The notes under the pieces: model-generated
The model's input: the letters and a program-made list of their open reading frames with translations, nothing else
Told to the model about the DNA's origin: nothing
Databases searched by the model: none
Part shown: piece by piece, positions 1-10,209 of the stretch
Position numbering within the stretch: the stretch's first letter is position 1
Layout: each line of letters begins with the position of its first letter
Position numbers and translations under genes: made by a program
Assembly (NCBI GenBank): GCA_900618425.1
Contig: UZAN01041624.1
Location: 1 to 42,848, forward strand
Direction of reading: 5' to 3'
DNA: 42,848 nt
From: Echinostoma caproni
Lineage: Eukaryota; Platyhelminthes; Trematoda; Plagiorchiida; Echinostomatidae

Positions 1-2689
1 CCCACTTGAACGCCGCAAACCACTCCAGCACAGTGCTTGTTGAAAGCGCATCATCACTAAAGGCAGCTCGCATACGATAAAAACTTGGCTACTGCTGCTT
101 TAAACCATGTTTGCCGGTGGTAAAATATCATCACCAACTAGTGGCATAGACTGAGTTCCATCCCTACGGTTCGATCATAGCGACCGTTACCACTTCTGAG
201 CTGTGCTATGCCGTGTGAATATTTGGTTCCCTGAATTGCAATTCCTTAACAATCTTCACAGTCGATTGCAATTTACGTTTTCTTTACTCAATTATTTGCA
301 CCTCGTACGCGTACTGCGTATCCGGAAACGTTTTTCTTTGCCCCTGTATGTCAAAGAGGTCCGGATCCCCGATTTATATTACGAAACTTGGCAAGATCAA
401 GTCAAGAGCTAAACGCTAGCTGGGTACAGCGGTTGAATATTCAAGAACATGGAATAAGAAATGAAACGAGGCCGGAAATGGGAATTATTTTGCACTGATC
501 ATGATGTGGTATTGCTTCCGGGGAGAAGGTCAAATCTTCATTCTCTGTATTTGACAAACTAATGAGATGATGCCCTCATTGTGCCGGTAAATTCCAATGA
601 ATCTCCGCTCGATGAGGACTGAACGTGCATTTCACATTGCTGCGTCAACTAGAAGGCTACTTTCACAAAAAGCTTGGGATCATGCGTCTTTTTTCCGATT
701 GGTTGAACTGGTATGAAATGTTTGAACCCGTTCACCGAACTGGGCTGGATTTCACAGACAGGTTACTGATGTTTCTATTACCACGGTGTTCAACTTATCA
801 TCAATGCTTCCTCAGGCTGATAGAAATCGTTTCCGTTGACTTTCGTTTGAGGAAATTTTGATTTCGTGGTAATATATGAATTATTTACTCCTTTTCGCCG
901 TGTGGACAGTTGCATCGCCGCAAATAAAGGAACAACTGACGTCCAATCTTGGCGGCCCACAAAAACCGGAAATACCGAGTTACGTTAATTCGGATAATGT
1001 GTGGCAATCTGCCACGACTTGAGGAGCTCTGAAACTATTCCTTAGCGCGATCAATACCGTAAATAGTAATGAATATTATGGTTTTCTACTCAAACCATTT
1101 ACTGACGACATAAGAAATTGTCGCATACACACTGAGTGCTATTTGTGTACTATAAAGTCATAGGTAACATACATCTTATGTCAGCGCTATGACATTACAC
1201 TCGAATTCCGTGTTATCAGATTTCTTTTGACGTTTGACGCACAAATGGTGTCGTCGAAGCGAACAACCGTTTGAGTGTTGAGGTAATCAAATGAAAATTC
1301 GTGCGAAATACGGATTACTTTTCTTATTATCTCGGGCTTTGTGGTTGAAAAACTGCATATGCCCTAAATTGTTTCAGATCAAATGTGTCCTACTGAATGA
1401 CAACACCATCGGGGCTAATCACAGTCGATTTTGACAGAATACAGGTGAGAATGTTCAGGTAATAGAAATAAATTACTTTAGGAAAAAAGACTACCATAAA
1501 TGAGTACCTAAATAGAATAGCACAGGTTTATTGCAAAACTGTATGATAGATTACGGCCAGTCAGACCGTGAACGTTATTTATTCTGATTTGGACTTAGTA
1601 AGACGCTATCTCAGTGATTCCTCTGTGATCAGTGTTATTTTCGACAACTCTGGCTGCCGCGCATGACCGCTGCCTGAATCACCAGAATCCAGTTACCCAC
1701 CCGGCTTAGGTAATCTGGGTTTGATGATTCTGAAGTCATGGTTTGATTTGTCGGAGTTCGTAAGACACTTCTGAACTCAACTTTCCAATGAATTAATCGT
1801 ATGCCCGTTTTCCACTAGATACCACTAAAATTATCTCACACGTTTCAGCTTTTTAAAAATAAAATTAACGGCTAAGTTTAAACGAGCAATGACAAATTAC
1901 CTGGTAACCTCACCAGTGAAAATTTGTAAAATGTTTACCGATTGCTTTTCCGAATTATACTTTTGTGCTAGTCTGTTTGAAAAACTCAACAACAAGTAGG
2001 GTGACAGAAGGGCGCAGTGCTCTCCGCTTGAAGGACGATGCATCTTATATCCTCATCAATTCTTTGTGCTGTAGTCTCTACAAATGCTCGTCACGTACGA
2101 AATTCACGAGGAAATACCTATTTGTTTGTGCTTAGTACCCAAAGATTTAGAGTTCGTCACGTTCAGAGAAACAGGTACTCTTACAGATTTGATAAAGCGT
2201 TACACACACGAAACGCCACCTATCATAAAATGAAGGCACTTAAACATTAGTGAACAAGTCAAGTTGTACTTTTGACAATCCAGCTCGAAGAACTGTGATT
2301 GTTTTCAAGACAGTTTCCCCTTGTTCCAAACCTCGCGCTGAAGGCGTAGTTTTATTCATGAGTGATATTTTCTCAAACATCGGATGAATGGAGTTAAAAG
2401 TCCTGATGAAAGTTATTCCATCGGTACGAAGATCCTTACTTCGACAAATGCGGTATTCGTAATGAAGGGACCAAGCACAGTCTTGCACAGTTCAACTGTC
2501 ACATTTAGATGCCACTTAAGTAAAAGCAAATAAGTAATGCCTCGATTTATTCACCTTATTGTTTTGTGAAAAGTCACAGTTTTGATTTAAATCAGATTAC
2601 CAGACGTGGCATTGCACCGGCTTCCTTCACTAGGATATTTTTGTGCGCCAAAACCATACAATAATAATACAACAATACAACAAGTTCAC
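1..2689. other. No gene recognised; possible SINE remnant at 150-310
   Basis: No protein family, RNA gene or clear repeat was recognised in this AT-rich stretch. The open frames are short, low in protein-like character and mutually overlapping. Around 150-310 a B-box-like GGTTCGATC, the phrase GAGCTGTGCTATGCCG and a TTTACGTTTTCTTTACTC tail loosely resemble parts of the hammerhead-bearing SINE family seen at 9600-9870 and 20640-20965. If this is a copy, the ribozyme has been lost. That link is weak and was made by eye only. Confidence 0.4.
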
Positions 2690-2727
2690 GGAAGACTTCC
2701 ATAAAAATATCAAAGCTGAACAATGTG

Positions 2728-2765
2728 GCGAACAAGCTGGTTTTCGGAACTTCGTCTTGAGGCAT
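2728..2765 (-). repeat. Conserved PLE 3' tail motif, copy 1
   Basis: Read on the minus strand, this contains GAAGTTCCGAAAACCAGC followed by TTGTTCGCCAC, then a T-rich stretch with TTTGATATTTTTA. The same block occurs at 9191-9240, at both arms of 23255-23475, at 33850-33897 and at 34480-34530. In three of these it lies a few hundred bases downstream of a GIY-YIG remnant, so it marks the 3' end of this PLE family. Its function is unknown; it could be part of the template that the reverse transcriptase recognises. Confidence 0.65.
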
Positions 2766-2894
2766 TTCCAGTTTTGTGTTTAAATATAGTGCAGAGCTAA
2801 ACGTCATTGATTACTTGAGGTTAAATGGGTGGATAGAACAATATCTGTGAAGTTCAATCGGAGCAAATGGAGAAAAAAAGGGGATGGATCAAGG

Positions 2895-3317
2895 TCAATT
2901 CTGGAAATCTCTTTTACGCGTGATATGTGTCACGCCGTTTTGCGTCATCAAGCCACGATTGAGGTCATGGTTTAGTTCGTCACGTAGGTTGCGTCGGCGC
3001 CAAGGTAACTGGAGCGCATGAACCAGTCTCTTGTGTTTGTGCAGTGGTGGATTCCAGATTTTGATTGCTACCGCTTCTACCGTTGTCAAGTGACTTTGTC
3101 GACCGTACTTTGACTTATTTTGGAGGCCTTTGTAAATGACTTTAAATGCATCGTTATCGGCGAGATGAGTTATTGTTCTCTTGCAACCCGTGCTAAGACA
3201 AGCAGGTTTGTGTTCTCTGATCCTTTGCAAGAACTGTCTCATCTTCTGTCCCACATAAATTTCCGAATACGTGCAAGTAAAGGAATATGTAATCATGGAT
3301 GGGGAGAGGATGGACAA
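2895..3317 (-). pseudogene. PLE GIY-YIG endonuclease domain (remnant)
   Basis: A 140-codon open frame begins at an internal methionine just before the domain. In order it shows a hydrophobic strand with YSFTCTYS (residues 11-18), the variant GIY-YIG core EIYVGQ (19-24), the helix LQRIREHKPACL (30-41), DAFKVIYKG (56-64), TVEAVAIKIWNP (79-90) and HALQLPW (100-106). The order and spacing match the C-terminal endonuclease of Penelope-like elements. E81 in the EAVAI block probably corresponds to the conserved acidic residue; that is inferred. The upstream protein is out of frame, so no complete product is expected. The last 30 or so residues are likely read-through into non-coding tail. Confidence 0.78.
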
Positions 3318-3470
3318 CCTATCCTAGAGGTTTGTAAAGAGCTGTGGCCGGCTTGCAAACGTCGCACGTAATAAATAACTGGTCGTATGGTCTTCGAACG
3401 GGAGTTGCAAGAATGGTTCTTTCTTTTCTGACTGTAAATTGTTTTTGATAGTGTGGACTTTTATATAAAG

Positions 3471-6376
3471 TTCTTCCCAATAAAACCATCCGGGTGGCTA
3501 TTATGGAAGAGTGTAGATTTGATGACTCTTTCTTCTTCCTCCAATAGATTGTTGGATTCAATAATTCGAGTAAGCACTGAATAATAGAATTCTATCGTTC
3601 TGTTGATTTAAAAACAAATGGAAGGTTATCTCCATTATTTTCTCTGTTTAAAGACTGTATTGTTGTGTGAATTTATTTGATTTTGGTTGATAATTGAACA
3701 GAAATGAATTTGTGTGAAATCGACGAGTACCCAAGTTGTGAAATACGCCATTGCTACTTGTCTGGCGTTCTTATCATAAGCATGACTTCTCGGATAGTAT
3801 AAGAAGTATGATAAAGAGTAAATCCACTGTACGGCGAACAGTGACAAAGTTTCACGCATTGGTTCGCCTCCGGAGACGAAATGAAATCCATCAGACATTA
3901 CACGAAAAGAATCGTAAAACGATATGCTTACTTCCCTTTGAATATCAGAAACATTTCACATGTATACGGACACCAGCGTTCTTGCTCATCTGTAACAAGG
4001 GAAGACGCAGTCGGAAACTGAACAGTATTTCACGTTATTGATGCAAATTTACAAATGCAAGCCACTGTGTGTCGTGTTACTGTGTTCGTGACTTACTTAC
4101 TTCTTGACATTTCATTCATTCATTTTCCTCACGGTGGTGAAATTTTAAAAGCAACAGAATTAGTGTGGGACAAAAAAAATACGAGCAGCATTGAACCGCA
4201 TTCCGCGTGCTTGTCGAAACTTATCAACTGTCCTGGCTAGTGATTTTCAAACAGTATTGATTCGGTAAATGGAAGAGATCAATAAATTGTTTTGAATTTA
4301 AAAAATCAGTAACCCCGTAATGGAATTTTAAATTGCCTCAGCTTAGGCTGTATCAACCGAGTTTCCTCGGATAACAGAACTGTATCAATTCACCAAATAC
4401 CCCGTGAGCTCTCTACCCTGATGTTTTGATTGTTGGATTTGATTGCCTTCTTGCAGGTGGATACATATTCAGAGCGTGCAAACATCTACACTCACTATTT
4501 GACATAGTATTTCAGGTTCTGATCGTGTATTGTATTGTTTTTGTCTCTGTTCCAGGTCATTTAAAAGAAAATTGCTCAATTCTTGCAGCCATGCATTCAA
4601 GCTATTTCCTCATGGCTAATTTGTACGAGTTTCCATTCACTGATCTAGTGACAATTTTTTATAAAGCTATTTTTTATCGAAATTGTTACAAATTTGATAT
4701 AGCTGTTTTGTTTAATAACCTTGAAGATGCAACAACTTAATCATTTCAATATATAGTCCGGTTTTCATTGTATCAAAGTTAGTCATTGGTTCGTACTATT
4801 CAACAAGTGAAATGCTTATTCCCCAATCAAGTAGCTGTAGCTTTTTTCAAGCTTGTCCGTTTGAAAATTCTTACACTTGGTAATTGGATCAATACAATCG
4901 AGTATAAACCATTGATGAAAAAATGCGTCTTTGGTATAAAATGTATTTGTCTGAATACTTCTCGAAAGGAACCAGAGGTAGAATTTTCATTCTGATAAAC
5001 TAATCGTGCTACATTATCAGTTTCTCAGCAGGGCACAAAACCTGGAATCAAGTCAGATCTTTGTCATGAGTGAAATAAATAACATTGCATTGAATAATTT
5101 AAAAAATATTCCGTCAAATGGATACTGAACCTTGTTCTTTCTTTATTGCAGTAGTAATGACTGGTCAGCGGAAAAATGTGTATTGATCAGTTTGATAAAA
5201 GTACAAGCCTCGTTGCAAGAACTTGGTTCGTCCTCCGGTTCCCCTGTACCCACCTACATCCGTCCCCGATGTTTCACCGCAATGTGTTTATCATGTGTTA
5301 CCATATACTGCTCTGTGCACTTGTTGCAGATTTTACGAATCATCTTTTCACTCTTATATGTGTACGTAAATACAGACAATCAATCAAATTAAAAAAATGG
5401 ATTAAATCGATACTGTGCAATATTCATCACAACGTGACACCATTCAGACATTCGAATTCTGCAACATTGCGATGTCTGTTATGAATGAACTAGAATGTGT
5501 ATCAGAAGAAGTGGGCGTGGTTACAGGAAGAAAAAAGAAACGTCCTCGCTGAATGTTTCGCACGGTAGCCAGAATACCATGTTGGTTTTCGTAGTGATAA
5601 AAGTACGTTCGCCAATAGTCTATTGGCACACATTAGCATCAAAACATTTTCCAAGTTCAATTTCTGGACGTTAGTGGACAGAAATGTATTTCTATCGATT
5701 TATACGAATGTTAAAGCAGAAAAGTCTCAAAGTGTGATAGTTTCCAAGCGTAGTTCAAATAATTCAACTGGATGACGGCGTAACATCTACCGACTCTCTT
5801 GTTCAAAATGGAACTGGAACAAAACAAATCAGTCTTCGTTTTCAAAGTTGAATGTTAGATGAACGAGGAAAAATAAAAGATGCAGTAAAAGTTTGAAATA
5901 CCTCTTCAGCAAAGCAAATATGAACTCTATCACTGCTAATTTTCCCACAAATGAAGTTAACAGTTTCTGGGACACAGTATCGACTGTGAAGACATGAATC
6001 AGTGTTTCATCGAGTTAGATCTTTCTACCAAAAGGACGTATAACCACAACACTTAAAAACAAACCTCTGTGCTTGATCAGTGTCCAGTGAGATAATCCGA
6101 CGAGCACATTTAGTAGTCCACGATACTTGTTTCAGATTCAAATATATGCATTACTCATTTGTTTTTCCTGGTCAAACAGCTCTAAAATGTTATCATTCTT
6201 TATCTTCATGGCTTGCGAAATATATGTGCTTTGTAATTTTGAAAATGAAAGGCACATTCTAGCTTCGACCTCAGATGTCCTAGCTCATTAGGTGTGTAAG
6301 ACTTAGAGGATTTGGGAGACATCATTGTTGGAGAATAATCCGTTTCCTAATAGACAGGATAATTTAGCACATAAAC
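3471..6376. other. No gene recognised
   Basis: This AT-rich stretch has no family that could be recognised. Several 60-100 codon open frames are present (for example 4426-4740), but they show no domain, no conserved spacing and strong A/T-driven composition. A good splice acceptor (pyrimidine run ending TTGCAG at 5151) precedes an open frame running to 5392, and a second TTGCAG lies at about 5329. This is noted as a weak exon candidate only. Confidence 0.5.
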
Positions 6377-6897
6377 ATGAAATTCTTATTTTACTTTACT
6401 GCTCCGCGGTCTATTGAAACAAGACTTAAAAAACCTGTCCGTCATGGATTAATGATAATAAGCCGTGGATCTTTAATTTCTGCCGATTCATTAATCACAG
6501 CACTTATTAATGGTCATATGAAGTCTTGCATGACCTTTGTCAATAAAGTTCTAAACGACCCCAACCATCCTTTGCATTTTGACTTATCTTCTTGTCGCTC
6601 CAACTCGATCACTCCTTCCTCTTATCGGTACCTACCCTCCCGAATAAACATTTTTGAAAACTCCACTGTACCGTATCTGGCTCGCATCTTGACCAACAAG
6701 GAACGAGTTATAAATGAATTACGTCAATCTTTAATTGGATGAATCAAACTTTAGAGACATTTATTTTTTTCACAGCACTCTACTGAATTTGTTTATACTT
6801 CTACATTTTCTCCAGTGTTACGACCAGTGTACAATGTTTAACTGAAATGTAAGCATATCTCAGATTGCAAACGTTATAAAAATACAAATACAAATTT
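6377..6897 (+). mobile_element. Non-LTR retrotransposon C-terminal and 3' end fragment
   Basis: A 121-codon open frame (6377-6742) ends in a region typical of the C-terminus of CR1/Jockey-type pol proteins. It has VLNDPNHPLHFDLSS (about residues 56-70), then arginine- and serine-rich spacing, then RINIFENSTVPYLARILTN (about 89-107). The phrase D-P-x-H-P-L-H is the recognisable part. After the stop at 6742 comes a 3' untranslated tail ending in short A-rich repeats (AATACAAATACAAAT) near 6895, as expected for target-primed non-LTR insertion. The RT domain is absent, so this is a 5'-truncated copy. It lies 170 bases upstream of another non-LTR remnant, in the same orientation but with no shared frame. 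Confidence 0.55.
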
Positions 6898-7066
6898 GTT
6901 AATCTCGACAAGGCTATTCTCATATTGTGGGCTATTCAAAAACCTGGACTGCTTTCTTCAAATAAACCACATCAACATGGAGGTATGACTCAGTTATTTT
7001 TTCTTAAATAGAATAAACGATGCCCGTACTATTCGTGGTTGTATTCCTCAGTGAACATCTTGTTGT

Positions 7067-8181
7067 TATAAATCGTTACCCTCCGTTACTCTCCTACCCA
7101 TTTTAGCCAAAGTCATCAAATCTAGCTGATCACGGTGATGCAGTGGAAGTCGTGTACCTCGACATCTGCAAAGCATTCGACCGAGTGAACATCAGAATAC
7201 TACTGAGCAAACTACACAATTATGGAATTCGGGCATCTGTATTGGGTTGGATAGAAGAATTTCTTCGACAACGCATCATGGTAAATCGGGTTTCTGGGTC
7301 ACTTTTCTGATCCTATCAGCGTAGCCCGAGGTGCTCCACAGGGTTCCGTACTTGGCACTCAACCCATCTTAGTTTTTATAAACGATCTGACGGACATTCT
7401 GCGACCACAAAATTTTTGGCTGTCAAAAAATATACAAAACGGTAACAAAATCCGAGGAATTGCTGGCACTTCAGAGAACATCTGAGACTGCTTATCCTTG
7501 GTTGATCGAAAACGATATCGAATTCAACGCATCAAAGTGTGCGGTGGTATCCCTTCGCCACAAAACTCCGTTTCCGTATTTACAGCGAAATCAACAAATT
7601 CCGTATTTCTCGAATGAGAAGGATCTCGGTGTTCTTGTCCAAGAGGACCTAAGATATACTTCAAACTGCTCCAGGATGTCGTCCACCGCTACCAGACATG
7701 TTGGTTTGCTAACGCGAGTAGTTGGTAAAATTGAACCAACGCCGTTCCCATGGTTGTTATCAGTATATATTCGATCTCACATACAATATTCAATTCAAGC
7801 GTGGAATCTATGGCTCCAACGCGATCGTAAAATTCTGAAACGTCCGTAAAGAATTACCGACAAAATGGTCAAGGGACTGCATTTCAAGACTTATTTGGAA
7901 AGACTGGAATCACTGAGGCTGTACTCCAAACAGTATCACTGAATTTGAGGGACTTGATTTCAGTGCATCAAATAATGCAAAACTCTAATCAGCCATGTCG
8001 TTCACTGCTGGCCTCGTCGCCCAGCACTCACCTAAGGGAGCGCTCATTCAAAAGAGTGCTTCAAAAATGTCGACTAGAATGCTGGCGTGATTCATTTGCC
8101 CTCAAGTGTGCAGTATTCGGAATTCTCTACCACCACACGTTGTTTCTGCACCCACAGTTAATTTTTTCAAGAGAAAAGTGA
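7067..8181 (+). pseudogene. CR1-like non-LTR reverse transcriptase, broken
   Basis: This is a decayed reverse transcriptase of the CR1/Jockey group, spread over several frames. In order: SVTLLPILAKVIKSS from about 7079 (the finger block usually starting NYRPV), then a deletion. Next is motif A, VVYLDICKAFDRVN, near 7149, followed by LLSKLHNYGIRASVLGWIEEF. After a frameshift comes motif B, VARGAPQGSVLG, at 7321-7356, and then FINDLTD. Motif C (YADD) cannot be found and has been lost near 7400-7440. From 7460 the thumb is open: WLIENDIEFNASKCAVV, KDLGVLVQEDL and YIRSHIQYSIQAWN. After a stop at 7849 come RITDKMVKGL and LRDLISVHQIMQN. At least four frame changes or stops make it non-functional. 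Confidence 0.88.
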
Positions 8182-8749
8182 ATGAAACCTTGACAACTCC
8201 TAAATTTCAACATCCGTAGCATTGAGCGATACAAAGGTAATTTGTGATATTCCTCATCTTTATAGGAACAGTAAATCAAACCATTTGTACTATACCCTGT
8301 GGGACAAGAAAGGCAATTGCTTGTAAATATTTACTACAATAAAACTTTGACTTTGTTTTATCGAACATATGCTAGGAGTAATGCCAGACTAATCTTTTGA
8401 GATCCAGGTCACAAAGCATGACCTTGGATTTCCGTCCAACGTACCATTTCGAATCGTTGTAGTCGATGAAACTGACAATCACGAAATTTCGTATAATTTG
8501 CAGGTATATTCGTTTGATCCGTTCAAAAGTTGAAAATAGCTACTTCGCTCACGTATATTAGGCAACCCTTTGGTTTATACTACAAAGGCGCTAGCTGCAG
8601 AGATTGTGCAATTATGAGCGAGTCATTCCGGATAGACTTCATGATAAACACCAAGAGGAAACAACGGATATACAGAAGTGAATACAGTAAGCAGTAAACC
8701 CTATGTACCTGCAATCACCGCACAAGGGTGACAATGCGAAAAAGACTGG
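8182..8749. other. No gene recognised
   Basis: Probably includes the 3' untranslated tail of the preceding CR1-like remnant; an ACTACAATAAAACTTTGAC tail near 8332-8352 is a plausible 3' end. The remainder shows no recognisable coding or RNA feature. Confidence 0.4.
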
Positions 8750-9240
8750 GTGACACGAATAAAAAAACCAAACGCTAAGGAGAACTTTTACTACGGCAGC
8801 ACTGAGCATCAGTTTCTCCATATCACCAGTAATTCGTTTCCGTTTCAAAATAGATGGTCCCCTCAGGCCATATCTATGTGCATCTACTTGTTTAGCGAGC
8901 TACATAGGCCGGACAACAAGTTGTCAAAGAGAATAAAGCAACACCACCCGGGATGGTTAGCACTCGGAGGGACGAGGGCAGCAAAAAGCGTGATATGCCA
9001 ACATCTACTCGAATTAAATCACCCAGTGAGATGTAAACTGAGCGTTCAAAACTGCTTATCGCATTTCACCGTTTTCATCGTAATCTGTATGCTTTATGCT
9101 TCTGTATACGTCTAAAGTAATAGCTACCAAACTGCTTGACCCCGGCACTATGCAATCAGAAGCGTTTTGTTCAAACACTATCTCTACCACGGTGAATTTA
9201 TCGAAAAACAGCTTGTTTCGCCTATCGGATTTTATTCTCA
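8750..9240 (+). mobile_element. Penelope-like retroelement 3' fragment, frameshifted
   Basis: This is a second PLE 3' end, on the plus strand. The GIY-YIG core reads ASYIGRT at about 8895-8915 in one frame. The next helix, KLSKRIKQHHPGWLALGG (8918 on), continues in another frame, so a small indel has split the domain right after the core. SVICQHLLELNHPV follows and corresponds to the histidine- and leucine-rich segment of other PLE endonucleases. The catalytic-Glu block (EAVAI) is not visible and has been lost. A diverged copy of the PLE 3' tail motif (ATCGAAAAACAGCTTG, then TTTCGCC) sits at about 9191-9230. The order matches the copy at 2690-3470. Confidence 0.72.
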
Positions 9241-9538
9241 AAGTCGTCAAATCAGTGAATTCTTCACAATACAAAACTCACTCTATAATTATTTTGTCCA
9301 TGTTTCAGGGAGATAATTTACTGACAAAGTCAATAAAAGAGTCACCGGCGGAAGTGCACCGTAAAACAGCCAGATTGAAGTATCTGAACTTATGGACCCG
9401 CATGTATTGGAGACATGGTCGAAACTCCTCTTCTGAACTATTCTCTTCGTGCTCTTTTTCCCTCTTCGTTCAATGGCTTTTCATTTTTGGATTGCGTCGT
9501 GTATAATACAAATGAAGTATGAATTGCAAAGCTTGGAA

Positions 9539-9585
9539 GCACTTGACAACTGTTTCAACCTGGTTTGATCTCATCAAGGTTATGA
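9539..9585 (-). ncRNA. Hammerhead ribozyme remnant, antisense copy
   Basis: On the minus strand TTGATGAG (9577-9570; consensus CTGATGAG) is followed by stem II GATC/GGTT closing a six-base loop, then GAAAC (9556-9552), a loop AGTT and GTC at 9547-9545. Stem III is the two-base AC/GT helix typical of minimal type I hammerheads. Predicted cleavage is after the C at 9545. The 3' strand of stem I (AAGTGC) is present, but the 5' partner has diverged, so activity is doubtful. C3 is changed to U, which is also expected to be damaging. Confidence 0.55.
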
Positions 9586-9772
9586 AATTTTCCAACTGAA
9601 TCATATCCCTGGAAGCTAGGGATGAGATGAATGAGACACGCTACCCGCAACAAGTTCGCAAAGGCGGGTTGTGCTGTATGGTGTAAATGGAAAATGGAAA
9701 ACGGCCCGATCAACTACCCGGCGTTCTGCTTATGAGATCCCGAGTTCTATCCCCAGTTAGGTCGATGGATTC

Positions 9773-9817
9773 GCACCGCTGATGAGATTCAACTAAGTCG
9801 AAACAACTGTACAGTAC
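9773..9817 (+). ncRNA. Type I hammerhead ribozyme (SINE copy, intact core)
   Basis: All invariant core blocks are present: CTGATGAG at 9779-9786, then GAAA at 9800-9803. Stem II is formed by GATT (9786-9789) with AAGTC (9795-9799) around a short loop, with one G-U pair. Stem III is only two pairs (A9803-U9810 and C9804-G9809) closing the loop AACT. The cleavage triplet is GUA (9809-9811), so the predicted cut is between 9811 and 9812. Stem I is GCACCG (9773-9778) with CAGTAC (9812-9817), four of six pairs. Very short stem III type I hammerheads are known in PLEs and SM-alpha-like repeats of animals. The weak point is stem I. Confidence 0.72.
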
Positions 9818-9936
9818 TTCCTAGTTTTTTAGTTCATGCCTAATTTGCTCTGTATAAATTGAATTCTGTCAGTGAAATTGAATCTAATCGTCCATTAATC
9901 CTATGCGTGAACATTCAGTGGAAGCCTTTTTAGTGT

Positions 9937-10197
9937 CTAACTCTGTGCGCTTTGCAGTCCTGCTTCATTCCTAATTTTGTTCTTTTTCCCATTGGTTGCT
10001 GTAATTAAACAGGGGTCAAACTGATCCGCATCTCCATTCGAATGATGTTTCTGAATAAAGCAGTGCACAACGCTCACCGGCAACGTGGGAAATACGCAGT
10101 CATCACCTGGGCTGTCCGTACTCTTGTGGATGCAGAATTCCCCAGGGAATCCATGTTTGAACGCCAAAGGTGTGGCCAAATTCATAAAAACTAACAT
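9937..10197 (-). CDS. Hypothetical small cysteine-bearing protein, possibly secreted
   Basis: This is an 86-residue open frame from the first ATG (10197) to a stop. The N-terminus MLVFMNLATPLA is hydrophobic and could act as a short signal peptide. In-frame hydrophobic codons continue upstream (LFIL) without an ATG, so the true start may be in another exon. The mature part has four cysteines (C22, C34, C46, C63) with spacing 11, 11 and 16, and segments GFPGEFCIHKSTD and DDCVFPTLPVSVVHCF that look more protein-like than the surroundings. A CTGGTAG acceptor-like site lies just upstream, near 10220. No family was recognised. The opposite strand is also open over part of this range, so it may be chance. 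Confidence 0.3.
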   Translation of the reverse strand: MLVFMNLATPLAFKHGFPGEFCIHKSTDSPGDDCVFPTLPVSVVHCFIQKHHSNGDADQFDPCLITATNGKKNKIRNEAGLQSAQS

Positions 10198-10209
10198 AAG
10201 AATGAACAA

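Larger units (their letters stand above)
2690..3470 (-). mobile_element. Penelope-like retroelement, 3' fragment
   Basis: This is the 3' part of a Penelope-like element on the minus strand. It carries the linker before the endonuclease (ITCDVCKPATALYKPL, about 3330-3375), the GIY-YIG endonuclease domain (2943-3317), and a 3' tail motif at 2728-2765 that recurs in four other places in the window. The linker and the endonuclease lie in different frames, joined across a shift and stop near 3320, so the copy is dead. No reverse transcriptase domain is visible upstream (above 3480), consistent with 5' truncation. In this family the protein primes reverse transcription and the GIY-YIG domain nicks the target DNA. 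Confidence 0.8.
9485..9870. mobile_element. Hammerhead-bearing SINE pair, head to head
   Basis: Two copies of one SINE-like family point away from each other. The plus-strand copy (about 9600-9870) has a leader shared with 20680-20790 (GATGAGATGAATGAGAC, CCGCAACAA, GGTTGTGCTGTATGG), a tRNA-like B box (GAGTTCTATCCCC, about 9742-9754), a hammerhead (9773-9817) and a tail TTAGTTCATGCCTAATTTGC. The minus-strand fragment (9590 down to 9485) has a hammerhead core and the matching tail CATACTTCATTTGTATTATA then CACGACG, but no tRNA part. The organisation of promoter, hammerhead and short tail resembles the SM-alpha elements of schistosomes; assignment to that group is by architecture. Confidence 0.65.

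Noticed and set aside
4426..4740. 104-codon plus-strand ORF with hydrophobic stretches
   Set aside because: The composition is explained by T-rich sequence. There is no domain, splice context or conserved pattern.
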